Shown one piece after another: positions 63,968 to 64,000 of a stretch of DNA of 64,000 bases. The stretch is from the NCBI RefSeq assembly GCF_003478445.1, contig NZ_QUET01000013.1, positions 26,558 through 90,557 on the forward strand, given 5' to 3'. Each line of letters begins with the position of its first letter. Position 1 is the stretch's first letter. The notes under the pieces were generated by a model. It did no database searches. It worked only from the letters and a program-made list of their open reading frames with translations, and was not told where the DNA came from. This DNA comes from Roseburia sp. AM59-24XD. Lineage in GTDB: Bacteria; Bacillota; Clostridia; Lachnospirales; Lachnospiraceae. A program made the position numbers and the translations under genes.

Positions 63968-64000
63968 TTATTTATAGTGAAAATAATAAAAAACTAAGAC

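Overview
The window looks like a chromosomal stretch of a Gram-positive, low-to-mid GC anaerobe of the class Clostridia, most likely family Lachnospiraceae. The evidence is gene order and protein character: a complete type II fatty-acid operon with acetyl-CoA carboxylase genes, a rapZ-whiA-crh-like block, spore-formation proteins (SpmA-like, YlbJ-like), Asp23-YloV-RecG synteny, strong GGAGG ribosome binding sites and sigma-A type promoters. I cannot fix the genus. Most genes lie on the + strand.

Layout. 1-7661: fatty-acid synthesis operon fabH(end)-acpP-fabD-fabG-fabF-accB-fabZ-accC-accD-accA, ending in a hairpin shared with the convergent cvfB gene (7774-8619, -). 8850-9431: ridA with its own promoter and terminator. 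9432-10552: a long non-coding interval holding a hairpin cluster, four perfect DnaA boxes and a 473-bp imperfect palindrome that is probably a structured RNA (raiA-type candidate), just upstream of the ribosome hibernation gene hpf/raiA. 11204-18827: secA, prfB (with the programmed +1 frameshift), homoserine dehydrogenase and tex. 18847-24629: a sulfate-activation module (arylsulfotransferase-like protein, cysD, cysNC, cysQ), followed by a chrA-type transporter and tRNA-Arg(ACG). 26516-34356: murB, rapZ, whiA, a Crh-like HPr paralogue, dnaE and pfkA. 34383-39770: small membrane protein, SpmA-like, a secreted carbohydrate-binding-domain protein, YlbJ-like and a zinc phospholipase C-like protein. 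39788-48796: M18 aminopeptidase, Asp23, YloV/FakA, recG, pheA and an RlmD-type rRNA methyltransferase.

From 48797 the character changes to accessory DNA: a tnpV gene, then a 1315-residue nuclease plus STAND-NTPase protein that looks like an Avs-type antiphage sensor. This overlaps by one base a short McrC-type nuclease and is followed by a small unknown gene. Next comes a graveyard of truncated genes (HxlR regulator, pyrD, winged-helix regulator copies, a sigma factor joined to an ABC ATPase tail) around an intact ABC permease. After that lie a two-component system divergent from a membrane redox cluster (CxxC small protein, 4Fe-4S membrane protein, TlpA-like lipoprotein), an AAA-ATPase remnant, and a lipoprotein pair driven by a tandemly duplicated promoter.

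Two cautions. First, six otherwise normal genes (cysNC, M18 aminopeptidase, yloV, recG, the TlpA-like gene, the DUF4300-like gene) are each broken by what looks like one missing base. This pattern suggests residual sequencing or assembly errors rather than six independent pseudogenes. Second, all homology statements come from reading motifs by eye; no database search was run.
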